The notes beneath the pieces are model-generated. The model saw nothing but the letters and a program-made list of their open reading frames with translations, searched no databases and had not been told where the DNA came from. Below, piece after piece: positions 55,546 to 64,000 of a stretch of DNA of 64,000 nt. Every line of letters begins with the position of its first letter. Within the stretch, counting starts at the first letter, position 1. The stretch is from Kuschelorhynchus macadamiae (lineage: Eukaryota; Arthropoda; Insecta; Coleoptera; Curculionidae), in contig JAUTXW010001600.1 in the NCBI GenBank assembly GCA_030620095.1, positions 2,190,501-2,254,500 of the forward strand, in the 5' to 3' direction. The position numbers were made by a program, and so were the translations under genes.

Positions 55546-56430
55546 CTCTTCGCATGATGGTGCTAGTACATACTTTGCCAAAATACCTATGGGTATGCAG
55601 CCGGAAACCACCGGAGCCCCAATAGGTGGCGCTAAGTGTTACACTTAGCATGTAGTACTGTTCCAAGGTCTGTTAACTCTATAGGTTACCCTACGCTTCC
55701 CCTTATCGCAGTCCCCGCGAAAAACTGGTATACGTCACAATGGCGACGCGTACACTAGGCCTCTCTCTCGAACCAAATATTAATCGATAGCACTATTTTT
55801 TCTTTAGGTCAAGAAAGTAGGCGATCCTAACAAATTTCACTAATTTTTCATTTTCTAATACTAGTTTTAATAAAATGAAATATTAACAATTATAAATTAG
55901 TAAAAATCTTTGTGGAGAACATTTTAATCCCCTATTAATTAGACACGCAACTAAATTCAGTCATGACCAAATGAAAAAAAAATCAAATTCAACTATAGAT
56001 AGGTAGTTAGGTATGCCTACATAATCCTAACAAATAAAACAGATAAATATTTAGACACAAACGAAAATCACGAAGTTTAATTGAAATTAAATCTCTATCC
56101 GACATGTTTCGAATAAAGATAACTACGTCTCCAGGTAGGTATATTTTTAAAAACAGTAAACGTCATATTAATTATATTTGTTGTTACAAAAATGTGTTAA
56201 ACATTTTTGACAAATATGAGATCTCTTTTAGAAACAGGTTGAATAGAAATTTAATTTCAATTAAACTTTATGGAGGAAGACTTCATGTTTTATTTGTGTC
56301 TATATATTATATACAATATTTGAACTCCACTTTGAGAATGGAATATTTTGCCAAATATATCTTTATTTAAAAAAAAATATGAATTTTACGTATCAAAACA
56401 ATTAAAATTAAGTAATTATTTTCTTCATCT
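55546..56430. other. Unassigned region
   Basis: The first 250 bp are comparatively GC-rich (CCGGAAACCACCGGAGCCCC; GCGACGCGTACACTAGGCC). The rest is AT-rich. Frame 56104-56370 resembles nothing I know. This could include host intergenic DNA. Confidence 0.4.
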
Positions 56431-56435
56431 TTTTA

Positions 56436-56987
56436 CTAACTTTTTCGTCTGTATCTTCGCTTGGTACTTTCTGTTGAATTTTGGGGTAAAGCTGAATTTT
56501 TATCAGTTACGTTGCTTAACATAAGTGAAGGTACAGCTGAAATAAAAAATATATTAAAAAGCTTAAACTTTAAATTTTAACAAAATACAGTACAAAACAA
56601 CTATTTTGGGAGGTATTTTGGTTGGATGATGAGTATTAAAATGCAGTTAGAAAATGTAATGTAATGTAAAACTGATGTTGTACCTGTATTTTTTAATTTT
56701 CTTTTGGGGGACAGACCAAGAAGTTTAGCTTGCAAGTCATGCTCATAATCTTCGGGTTTAAAATGCTCACAACAAACACGACAGTTCTCAAAATTCCGTT
56801 TACCATCCCTCTTGCATCCCTGAATCCATATTTCTCAAATAAGTTTTTCTTTGGGAAATCGATAAAATGAAATCTGTTTGCCAGATTTATCAGAATTTAT
56901 TCTGCCCTTATGGCAAACACCAATTGTACATCGCATTCCAGGCATACTTGTAGATCTAGATGTAGATCTAGAAGCAAAACCAAGCAT
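56436..56987 (-). pseudogene. Two-exon THAP-domain gene with a premature stop
   Basis: Exon 1 on the minus strand starts at ATG 56987 or, more THAP-like, at ATG 56945 (MPGMRCTIGVC). The C2CH zinc-binding pattern is visible: C..C in RCTIGVCHKG, then ISFYRFPKEK, W and C in WIQGCKRDG, and CRVCCEHFKPEDYEHD. The exon ends LSPKRKLKNT at 56684 with donor GTACAA. Exon 2 (56536-56436) begins AVPSLM, the AVPxx box of THAP domains, in frame across the intron, and stops after KRRYRRKS. Codon 37 (56837-56835) is TGA where Arg would fit, probably a CGA to TGA change. THAP domains bind DNA and occur in host genes and P-element transposases. No P-element core is seen here. Confidence 0.8.
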
Positions 56988-57226
56988 TATATCATTACAT
57001 TTGCATCAACCAAAAATCTAGTATATCAATGTTAATAATAGGTTACAATATAGTCCTATCCTACCTATAATCTATCATAAAAAACAAAGATAACTTACCT
57101 AGTCGTTAGTAAACCAAAATTCAATGAATTTATACTTTATTATTTAATAATTAATTATAAAAATCGCTCAAAATCAACAAAACCCTTCGAAATCTCACGT
57201 AAACACATACTCTTCATACGAACTGG

Positions 57227-57231
57227 GGTCG
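57227..57231. repeat. Transib target-site duplication, left
   Basis: GGTCG precedes the left TIR and is identical to the right flank. Transib elements make 5-bp GC-rich duplications (family knowledge). Confidence 0.9.
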
Positions 57232-57266
57232 CACACTGGTCGAATTTCTTAAAAAGCTGGCCATAA
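57232..57266 (+). repeat. Transib left terminal inverted repeat
   Basis: It starts CACACTG, comparable to the CACA heptamer start of Transib ends and of V(D)J recombination signals, and continues GTCGAATTTCTTAAAAAG. Confidence 0.9.
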
Positions 57267-57695
57267 TAGAATTTACCAGAAATAAGATCCAAAAATTATG
57301 ATTTTATATATAAAATATCGTGTTTTAAATAAAGATACTTTATCTTTAAATTTTGGATCATATATTTTTATATACAGGGTGTAACAATTATCACGGAATA
57401 GAAAAATAATGTGTATGTGCCTAAATACTTCCATTACACCTACATATCGAATTATTTTAACGATAACAACTTAAAAATGCATTTTGACATAATGTATAGT
57501 GTGATCAAATTTAAGTACTGCTACATACATGGATGAAGTTCAAAGATTAATGCCGTTTATTTTTTTCTCGGAAAGGAGATCTCGGAATTTTTTGAAAATA
57601 TGACAACATATGAAAGCAATCTACCTAAAAAAATTTGTTAAAGCTGGTATTATATTTGATAGTTATATTTTATTTAAAAAGGCTAATTGTTTATG

Positions 57696-57832
57696 CAGGG
57701 TGGCTCAATTATACAGCTATAGTAGAAAATATGTCTTCCAAGCAATAAAAAATGATGTGTCCGACCGTTTTTTCCCAAAATATACCAGATAAATCAAAAA
57801 TAGAGGTACGACCTTTTCGTTGGGCCACCCTG
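57696..57832. mobile_element. 137-bp MITE with CAGGGTGG ends
   Basis: CAGGGTGGCTCAA at 57696 mirrors TGGGCCACCCTG ending at 57832. A separate CAGGGTGTAACA end lies at 57377, unpaired. Both lie in the 3' part of the Transib element, outside its coding exon. Confidence 0.7.
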
Positions 57833-57958
57833 TAAAAGGTTATAAAGACTTAATTTAAAAAATATATATCTACGTACAGATCTATATGTACAATATTTTA
57901 GCCTTATCTAACTTATAATAGACCAAAAAATCAAACGCGTTTCTGCAAAGGAAAAACT

Positions 57959-60748
57959 TTACTCTTCATCAGAAGAAGATTCGGAACTGAATGGGTGTAA
58001 TTCGGCAATGGAAATGTTTGATTTAAAAGAAATTTCAGGTGTTTTTAATAAATTAATGACTTCTGGAGACAAAGTTTTGCTGCTTTTTGGTGGTATCTTG
58101 CGAAAACTGGATATTATTGGGTCAGAGGAGACAAGTAATCTTAATCTATTTAAAATGTCAGTTAAATTGTGCGTCCTAGAAGTTTTTCGTGCAAAGTTTG
58201 ACCTGAAGCGTTTAATATCCTTGTTCCTTGCTTCCTGGGCTTCCTCTGACAATAACCCAATCGGAACACAAAATGAGGAAATAATGACAGATCCATGTAG
58301 TAGAACTCTGTGCACAGATGTTGGCATCGGGTACCAAGGATATAATGATACACACAGTTCTGCAGCTTCAATTGCATAAGACCCAAACCTTGCACTATCT
58401 ATATCATAAATACAAGACAATGTCTGTAAAATGATATGTAATTTTTGGATAAGGCGAATATCGATTCGACAAATGTTGGCAACAACGCTGGAATTTTCAA
58501 AAAATTTTCTGGCCGTGTTGCCATCATTTGACGAACCGAATCCTGGTTTAGGCTTATCAACAATCAGACCTAATTGACTACGTAACTCATCCTGGATACG
58601 TTTCTTTGAATCTGCCACGCTTTGCTTGTCTTCTGCTGATCTTGCTTGCCATTTTTCAATGCATATTTTATATGATAGGTGCAACAGGTATTCAAAGAAA
58701 CGTATCCAGGCAAGTGGATAACCCAAGTTGAAGATGGCTATTGTTTAATACCGGTTTATTCAAAATTAAAGGTATATTATTAAAATCCTTGGATGAGGCC
58801 CCACACACAAAACACTTTTGTGTTGATTTATTTTCGGCCAAAACATTGCCTACTTTTCCATCAATCATTGTAAAATGCATCTGAAAATATATTTTAAAAT
58901 TGGTGGCTCCTTCGCTGTAGAAACAAGGTTTTAAATTTTTAATTTGATTATCTAAATTTTGTTTTTTTGCAAGTGTTAATTCAGGAGTCTCCCGAGCAAA
59001 ATGAATGTCAATCGGTCGACAGAAACGCGTTGATGAAGGCCTGCAATTTTGCCAAACAAGTACTTCAGAGTTATCGCTATTTTTAAAAATTAACCTAATA
59101 GGGACTAGACTAGTGAAGAATACAGAAGCATCAGTGGAGCTGTTATTTGAAAACACTTGCTTATATTCTGACTGCCCTGAAGTACCATCGAAACCATATT
59201 TACAAACTAAAACTAAATTATAAGTGTTTTCTGCTGATTCAGCCAAGGTACTTATTACCTCTTTTTGTAATAGCATCAGCCGTGCAGCAGTATGGTGCAA
59301 TAATGCTTCTACCGGAATAACAGCTTGAGTTTCATTGACTGCAATATTATTGGGATAACATTTTCTTTTTGCCTCCAAAACTTTATCGTACGATGGATAT
59401 AGATTGCAATTTTTTTGTACAGCTTGCATTTTAATGAATTTGTACTGATGCTTAGATAAATTGGCTTCTACAATTACAGCTAATGCTTCATCAGCAGTTA
59501 ACTGTGAATGTGAATTTATCTGTTTGTTTTCAAACATTTTAGCTTGCTCAGGTTCGTTACTAATAGTCTTGAGAATTTTGGATGCAGATAAGTTACCACA
59601 CGATCTGTAGCTCATTTGAGCCGCATAGGTTAACTCCTGGGGCGTTGAAATTTCTCGAAGGGCTTCTGTTTTCCTTCTTTTGGACCGTTCACTACACTCA
59701 CTGAAGGCTACTGTCTTACGTCCTTTTACTATATTTTTTTTAAATTTCACCACAGTTTCAAGCCACTTTTTGTTTTTTTCTAAAAACCTGTCTTTAATCC
59801 TAGTTGATTTATTCCACCTAACAATATATTTGTAGTAAAAAGTATTGCAAGTCGATATAAACTCGTTGGGAAAAGCTTGATATCCTGTGAGTTCAGATAT
59901 TCGTACCTTCAGTTTTTGAAATTTTGCATGGTTGGTTTGGTCGGGAAAGCTTTGAAGTATTTCAAATAATTGCTTGTACGTTAAAGTTAAATAGCTCCGA
60001 TCTAAAAGAACAAAAAACTAATGAAAGATTTATTTGTGTATCATTACACCTTTACTCCATAAATAAAAAATAAATTATTAACATACTTTTATTTAAACTT
60101 TATAATTAAAAACTACATTAAAGTATGTATCTTTAAAGAAAAAGCTTTCATTTAAAAGGGCCCTAAAAAGAAGAAAACAAGCTTCGGAGTAAATCAAACT
60201 CAAACACTAATGATGAGTTGATTGGTGAAAAGCATGTTTTGTTTCCCCCTGCACAGATACCGCGTCTAGTCGGAAGCAGTCTTAACGTGCGGGTCCAAAA
60301 AGCAAATTTTATACTAACTGTCATTAATTTGACATATTTCACATCCAAAATCTGCCAAAAATACAGTTTTGAAATTAAATTGTGACCTTTGGATCCCCAC
60401 GTTAAGAATGCTTCCGACTATACCTTAAGATAAACTTGCCAAATATTAGGTTTTTAGGTACTTACACATTGCAACTTAAATAAAAAAAAATAAAAATGGA
60501 GCAAACTCGAGCAAGATTTTCTTTTTGATCTCTTTTGCTAGAATCGTGATGTACATTTTAGAGTAATTTTGAAGTCGGAAATGTGGTGAAATCACTAACA
60601 AAAATGTTATTATATTAGAGACTTTTAATCATGATTTGTTATGCTTGTGAATCTTTTTAATTTTAATTTACCAGCCCTATAGAAAAGGCACAAAAATCTT
60701 TTTTCTTTTAAATACTAGTTACTACATACCTTGAGTATTATTATCCAT
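57959..60748 (-). CDS. Transib (RAG1-like) transposase, two exons, one frameshift
   Basis: Exon 1 (60748-60730) encodes MDNNTQ with donor GTATGT. The acceptor TTTTAG at 60002 joins in frame to exon 2 (60001-57959): DRSYLTLTYKQLFEILQSFP, an N-terminal charged region, LLHHTAARLMLLQKEVISTL, then KYGFDGTSGQSEYKQVF (first Asp, about residue 278), FFTSLVPIRLIF, WQNCRPSSTRFCRPIDIHFA, FTMIDGKVGNVLAENK (second Asp, about 387), and a CFVC zinc-type pair. A few-base deletion near 58710 shifts the frame. The second part continues PLAWIRFFEYLLHLSYK, GSSNDGNTARKFFENSS (like RAG1 GNxARK), SVHRVLLHG and GLLSEEAQEARNKDIKRFRS (catalytic Glu). The protein is about 690 residues, usual for Transib, and is DNA cut-and-paste transposase. 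Confidence 0.9.
60269..60418. mobile_element. 150-bp MITE in the Transib intron
   Basis: GTCGGAAGCAGTCTTAACGT at 60269 mirrors ACGTTAAGAATGCTTCCGAC ending at 60418. TA flanks both ends (60267-60268 and 60419-60420). It lies within the intron 60002-60729. A related end occurs at 62938 (TATAGTCGAATGCGGTCTTA). Confidence 0.8.
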
Positions 60749-60987
60749 AACTAATTAAAAAGTTCTAGAGTATTTTGAAACCACCAGTACAATACGAACT
60801 TTATCAAAATATTAACGTGTTGAAAATAATGACGCAAACAAGAAACCTTAAGCAATGTTTGACAGGGTGCTGCCGTAACCAAGCAACGAGATATCAATTG
60901 TTTTTTCTAGGCCAACTTAGTGTACTGGAGTATTACATATAATTTCGTCATAAATTGAATTAAAAATATCGCAAATGGAAATATCAT

Positions 60988-61022
60988 TTATAGCCAGCTT
61001 TTTAAGTAATTCGACCAGTGTG
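60988..61022 (-). repeat. Transib right terminal inverted repeat
   Basis: The minus strand reads CACACTGGTCGAATTACTTA, then AAAAGCTGGCTATAA. One base in the first 30 differs from the left TIR. Confidence 0.9.
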
Positions 61023-61027
61023 GGTCG
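61023..61027. repeat. Transib target-site duplication, right
   Basis: GGTCG follows the right TIR and matches the left copy at 57227-57231. Confidence 0.9.
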
Positions 61028-61199
61028 CCCGACTACGTCACTTACCTTTACCGCTCCGCACGTTCCCCTTGCCCAAGGCCCCGCGCGTAGTGTAACTTAT
61101 TAGAGTTTAAAGGCCTTGGACTGTTCCAGTATGATTGACGTTTCGTTTTCGATTATGTCATATCGGGTAATCTGTTATTTCGAATCTCCCTGGGTATAA
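61028..61199. other. GC-rich flank of the Transib insertion
   Basis: The segment CCCGACTACGTCACTTACC, then GCTCCGCACGTTCCCCTTGC and CCCGCGCG is less AT-rich than the rest. No gene was recognised. Confidence 0.4.
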
Positions 61200-61640
61200 G
61201 CCTGCCTGATGAAGGTTGAGGCCCAGAAATCATGATTGCAGGAGGGTACCCTGTGAAATAATCGAAAGCAATTCGTTTTGCATCTGCAGAAATTATCTAT
61301 TTTTGCTATTTTACATATATCTTTTCTGGCCAAGAACTTTTGATAAAGATGTGTGAAAGCGTATTTTTATCAATTTTAGTGTATGTTGTTCCGCCATCTT
61401 GGATTCGCACCAAAATTTTAGCAGTTGATTCCCATATATAATACTTGACTTTTATGCAAAATTTGAGAGACATTGGATAAATACTTTTTTAATAATAATT
61501 TACGCAACATTTCACGCCATTTTGTTTTTTCACATCGGATTTTTACCAAAATGTTAGCAGGTCATCCACATATAAGTCCTAATTTTAGTTATGGCGCGAA
61601 CAGACAGATCGACAGACAGACCGATGGAATTGAGAAAACA
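61200..61640 (+). repeat. Composite of interspersed repeats incl. TGGCGG-type
   Basis: 61200-61384 is related to 55436-55545. From 61384, CCGCCATCTTGGATTCGCAC, AAATTTTAGCAGTTGATTCC, AAATTTGAGAGACATTGG and AGACAGATCGACAGACAGACC belong to the TGGCGG family. Frame 61473-61673 is derived from the repeat. Confidence 0.6.
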
Positions 61641-61785
61641 TATTTTCCGGCATCTAGGGACCTTGAGACGTAAAGATCTGAAAAAATCTCGGAGGGTAAT
61701 TTTTTCACTATCACTTTTTTATATAGATAGACATCACCAACGTTACACAGTGTCACAGGTCGACTGTAAATAGCCGGCCTAAGAT

Positions 61786-61830
61786 CCCTGAAGATGCGTG
61801 CAATCGAATGTGAAACGTCGCAAAGTGATT
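61786..61830 (+). ncRNA. Decayed hammerhead-like motif
   Basis: CTGAAGA at 61788-61794 is followed by GCGTGCAATCGAATGTGAAA and CGTCGCAAAGTGATT. It is a sister of the 27460 motif, but stem II has lost pairs. Probably a dead PLE-type end. Confidence 0.4.
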
Positions 61831-63480
61831 AAATTTTTTTTTTGTTATTTGGAAATAACTTACTACTATTTTTTTGACAAATTGAATGTTTTGTTATGCA
61901 GTGAGTTCCAGGTACAAAAATATCTAAAGCACTTTTAACTGCAACTCTTTCTTTATTAAAAAAATGGAAATATATTACATTTTATAATTTAATGAGAGAG
62001 AGAGGAGGGTGAATTTATCGCCCAAACCGTGGACATTCCATTTCAATAATAATTATACATTAAAAATATATTCCTTAAATCGAAACCACAGTTCTTCTGT
62101 GGAAAGTTTTCAAAGCCACATCTCCATAAACGAATAAAATAATAACAGTAATATTCAAATGCAAACAAAACGGGAACGATCCGAATTTCCATATCTCTTT
62201 TACAATCCCGGAGAATTTGGAAGGTGATAAATATGTGTTTGGTGAATTTTATAGTCCTCATTGTAACCAATTTGCATCCAACAACTGGAATTTGCGTGTA
62301 TGATGAGACCTGAATAGTTGACAAACTATGAATTTAGAGCGCACACACGTAAACGCCGCATTACGATGTCAATTACATGGTTTAAAGTGTCGAGATCTGT
62401 CGTCGACAGATATGGAGTCGAATATCCAGTTTGGACAAGTGAATTTAATGCGACCATACAATTTAATAGTTTTGTACTGAATGTTTATTATAAACTTCGT
62501 ACCTATTTCACACATTATTTTTACTATAATTTCAGAAATACACTGCATGCTGTATGCAACACGGAAAGGGCAGCCTCAGGACTCCATCGCAACCATATTA
62601 TACAGGGTGTGATATAAGACCCAGTCATTTATTGAAAAGTTTTTTCGACCAGAATTCTTTCTGTGGAAAATGTCTTTTTCTTTTTGTGCTACTAAAATGA
62701 TCTAGAACTAGTTACAAAAAGACAATTTCCAGTGCACTGGAAAACCATGGTTTTGAAATTTTTACTTTCTTTCCGACATAATGGAGTTTTTAGAAAAATT
62801 GATTTTTTTAAAAATGCACAATCATAATTAATCGAAGAATCTATAACAAAAATCTATATTCAACTAACTATTTATTATTTTCACAACTTTCGGGAACATA
62901 CAAAAACCTTATAACATGTAACAAAAACAAATTATAGTCGAATGCGGTCTTATCGTGCGGGTCCAAACGTCTCCAACATTATCAATCAAATCGGAAAACA
63001 GAGTGAATACCAAAAATGTCTATTTACAAATATACATGAAGAAAGAAAATAGTATATTACGCAATATTATTAAGATAGCCACTTAATATCATTTTATATA
63101 TTAAATGCCGAGGGAGTAAATAAGAAAATTTGCTAAATATGTATTTGGTTAAAATTTTTTGGTTGGCAAAAACAAAAATACCTAAAATGGCAAGCGCCTT
63201 AATAAAGTTGGAAGGCGGTTCGAATCAATGGAACAATCAGGATATTTTCTGTTTATACAGCCACTTAATGAAAGTGAGATTTTTTATCACCAAAAATTAT
63301 GAGCCCCGCTTGACCCAAAAATCTAACCACTTACAGAGTGTCATTTATTTAAATGCGGGCCACCCCTGTGCAAAGAAAACTTGTTTGTTTTTTGTATTGT
63401 GATAACAAAAAAAAATTATATTGCAAAAATATTATACACTTTTGTTAAAAACACAAGATAATTAATTATTACTTCCCTCG
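61831..63480. other. Unassigned region
   Basis: Only small repeat ends were noticed: CAGGGTGTGATATAAGACC at 62605 and TATAGTCGAATGCGG at 62938. No transposon protein or host gene was recognised on either strand. Confidence 0.4.
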
Positions 63481-63489
63481 TGAGTTTTT

Positions 63490-63660
63490 TTCAGATCTTT
63501 ACGTTTAAGGGTCCCTAGATGCCGGAAAACACGTTTTCTCAATTCCGTCTGTCTGTAGGTATGTCTGTCCGGCAGTCTGTCTGTTCGCGGCATAGCTAAA
63601 AAACTACTTATCCGATTTCTTCAAATTTCAGTCTAAAATTAAAGGCCATGCGTGCGAAAA
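63490..63660 (+). repeat. TGGCGG-family segment with GTCTGTCTG
   Basis: GGGTCCCTAGATGCCGGAAA, TCCGTCTGTCTGTAGG, GTCTGTCTGTTCGC and ACTACTTATCCGATTTCTTC match the 580-700 section of the first repeat. Confidence 0.65.
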
Positions 63661-63668
63661 ATACAGGC

Positions 63669-63673
<5 letters not shown>

Positions 63674-63763
<90 letters not shown>
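63674..63763. repeat. TA dinucleotide array
   Basis: About 44 units with an AATA interruption near 63713. A CAGGGTGCCCATCG end starts right after it. Confidence 0.95.
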
Positions 63764-63765
<2 letters not shown>

Positions 63766-64000
63766 GGTGCCCATCGAAAACGTACCGCAAGGCATAACGG
63801 CCAGGGTAATTTTTTTTTCAAAAAATCCAAAAACACGTCAATTTTGTTTGTGAGGGGGACAACTTTTGCCCTTAAAATGATCGCAAAATTTTCAACCCTC
63901 TAAGCGGGGGTGTCATCTCCCAAACTTTTTCAAATGGGAAGAGGGGTCAAGTGGTACCGCAATGAAAAGGGCTTTCTATTCTCTATACACTCCCGCTTTG
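63764..64000 (+). mobile_element. Possible CAGGGTG-type transposon end, cut by the window edge
   Basis: TACAGGGTGCCCATCGAAAA begins after the TA array. The sequence continues to the window end without a visible partner. A terminal repeat of a mariner-like element is plausible. Confidence 0.4.

Larger units (their letters stand above)
57232..61022 (-). mobile_element. Complete Transib DNA transposon
   Basis: The left TIR CACACTGGTCGAATTTCTTA begins at 57232. The right TIR, read inward on the minus strand from 61022, is CACACTGGTCGAATTACTTA. Both continue AAAAGCTGGC, giving about 35 bp with two or three mismatches. Both ends are flanked by GGTCG (57227-57231 and 61023-61027), an exact 5-bp target duplication as expected for Transib. 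The element is 3791 bp. It encodes a RAG1-like transposase on the minus strand, and two small MITEs have inserted in it (57696-57832 and 60269-60418). Confidence 0.93.

Noticed and set aside
57232..57262. A recombination-signal-like nonamer 12 or 23 bases after the CACACTG heptamer
   Set aside because: An A-rich AAAAAGCTG lies at 12-base spacing, but it is not close to the ACAAAAACC consensus and cannot be told from AT-rich background.
58008..58379. Plus-strand frame of 123 residues
   Set aside because: It is the antisense shadow of the Transib transposase exon.

Overview
The window looks like a transposon graveyard from an insect nuclear genome, most likely a beetle or a close relative (inference from the mix of element families; no host marker gene is present). 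It is AT-rich and broken by at least 13 long TA dinucleotide arrays. I see no bacterial operon, CRISPR array, rRNA or canonical tRNA gene. The only gene-like locus that is not plainly transposon-encoded is a small two-exon THAP-domain gene with a premature stop.

Layout. 1-2.6 kb: an interspersed repeat family with TGGCGG motifs in two orientations. 2.8-5.35 kb: a mariner-like element with ~300 bp terminal inverted repeats (TIRs) and a hAT fragment inside it. 5.5-6.8 kb: a 3' LINE fragment. 7.5-9.25 kb: a minus-strand mariner-like relic. 10.7-18.9 kb: a large inverted duplication carrying hAT, Jockey-like and RTE-like pieces; its two arms flank a Penelope-like element (PLE) fragment and a Tc1 element whose 3' half is inverted. 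20.0-20.3 kb: a piggyBac-like remnant. 22.7 kb: a LINE 3' end. 23.1-26.6 kb: two PLE copies head to head, each ending in a hammerhead-ribozyme motif. 27.5-30 kb: a DD41D mariner relic with nested MITEs, then a tRNA-headed SINE-like unit ending in a hammerhead motif. 31.1-33 kb: a mariner-like element with ~450 bp TIRs. 33-34 kb: an RTE-type LINE. 34.1-38.8 kb: mariner or IS630-type relics and an inverted-repeat element. 39.3-42.3 kb: a nearly perfect 2.4 kb PLE palindrome between TA arrays and ~135 bp direct repeats. 43-46.2 kb: mariner ends and a short hAT. 47.3-52.7 kb: a LINE next to a hAT that contains a nearly intact DD40D mariner, which itself holds a MITE. 52.7-54.9 kb: another DD40D-type relic. 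56.4-57.0 kb: the THAP gene. 57.2-61.0 kb: a complete Transib element.

The standout is the Transib at 57232-61022. Its transposase resembles the RAG1 core and keeps D, D and E residues. It has a tiny first exon, ~35 bp TIRs starting CACACTG, and an exact 5-bp GGTCG target duplication; one small frameshift is visible. Three other signals recur: hammerhead motifs at PLE and SINE-like ends; a mariner group with about 40 residues between the second and third catalytic acids, a conserved intron and very long TIRs; and PLE copies in mirror-image pairs.

These genes do not form a pathway. They are independent selfish elements that have inserted into one another, and the nesting order gives a relative chronology. 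All assignments come from reading motifs and repeats by eye. Boundaries given without a target duplication are approximate.
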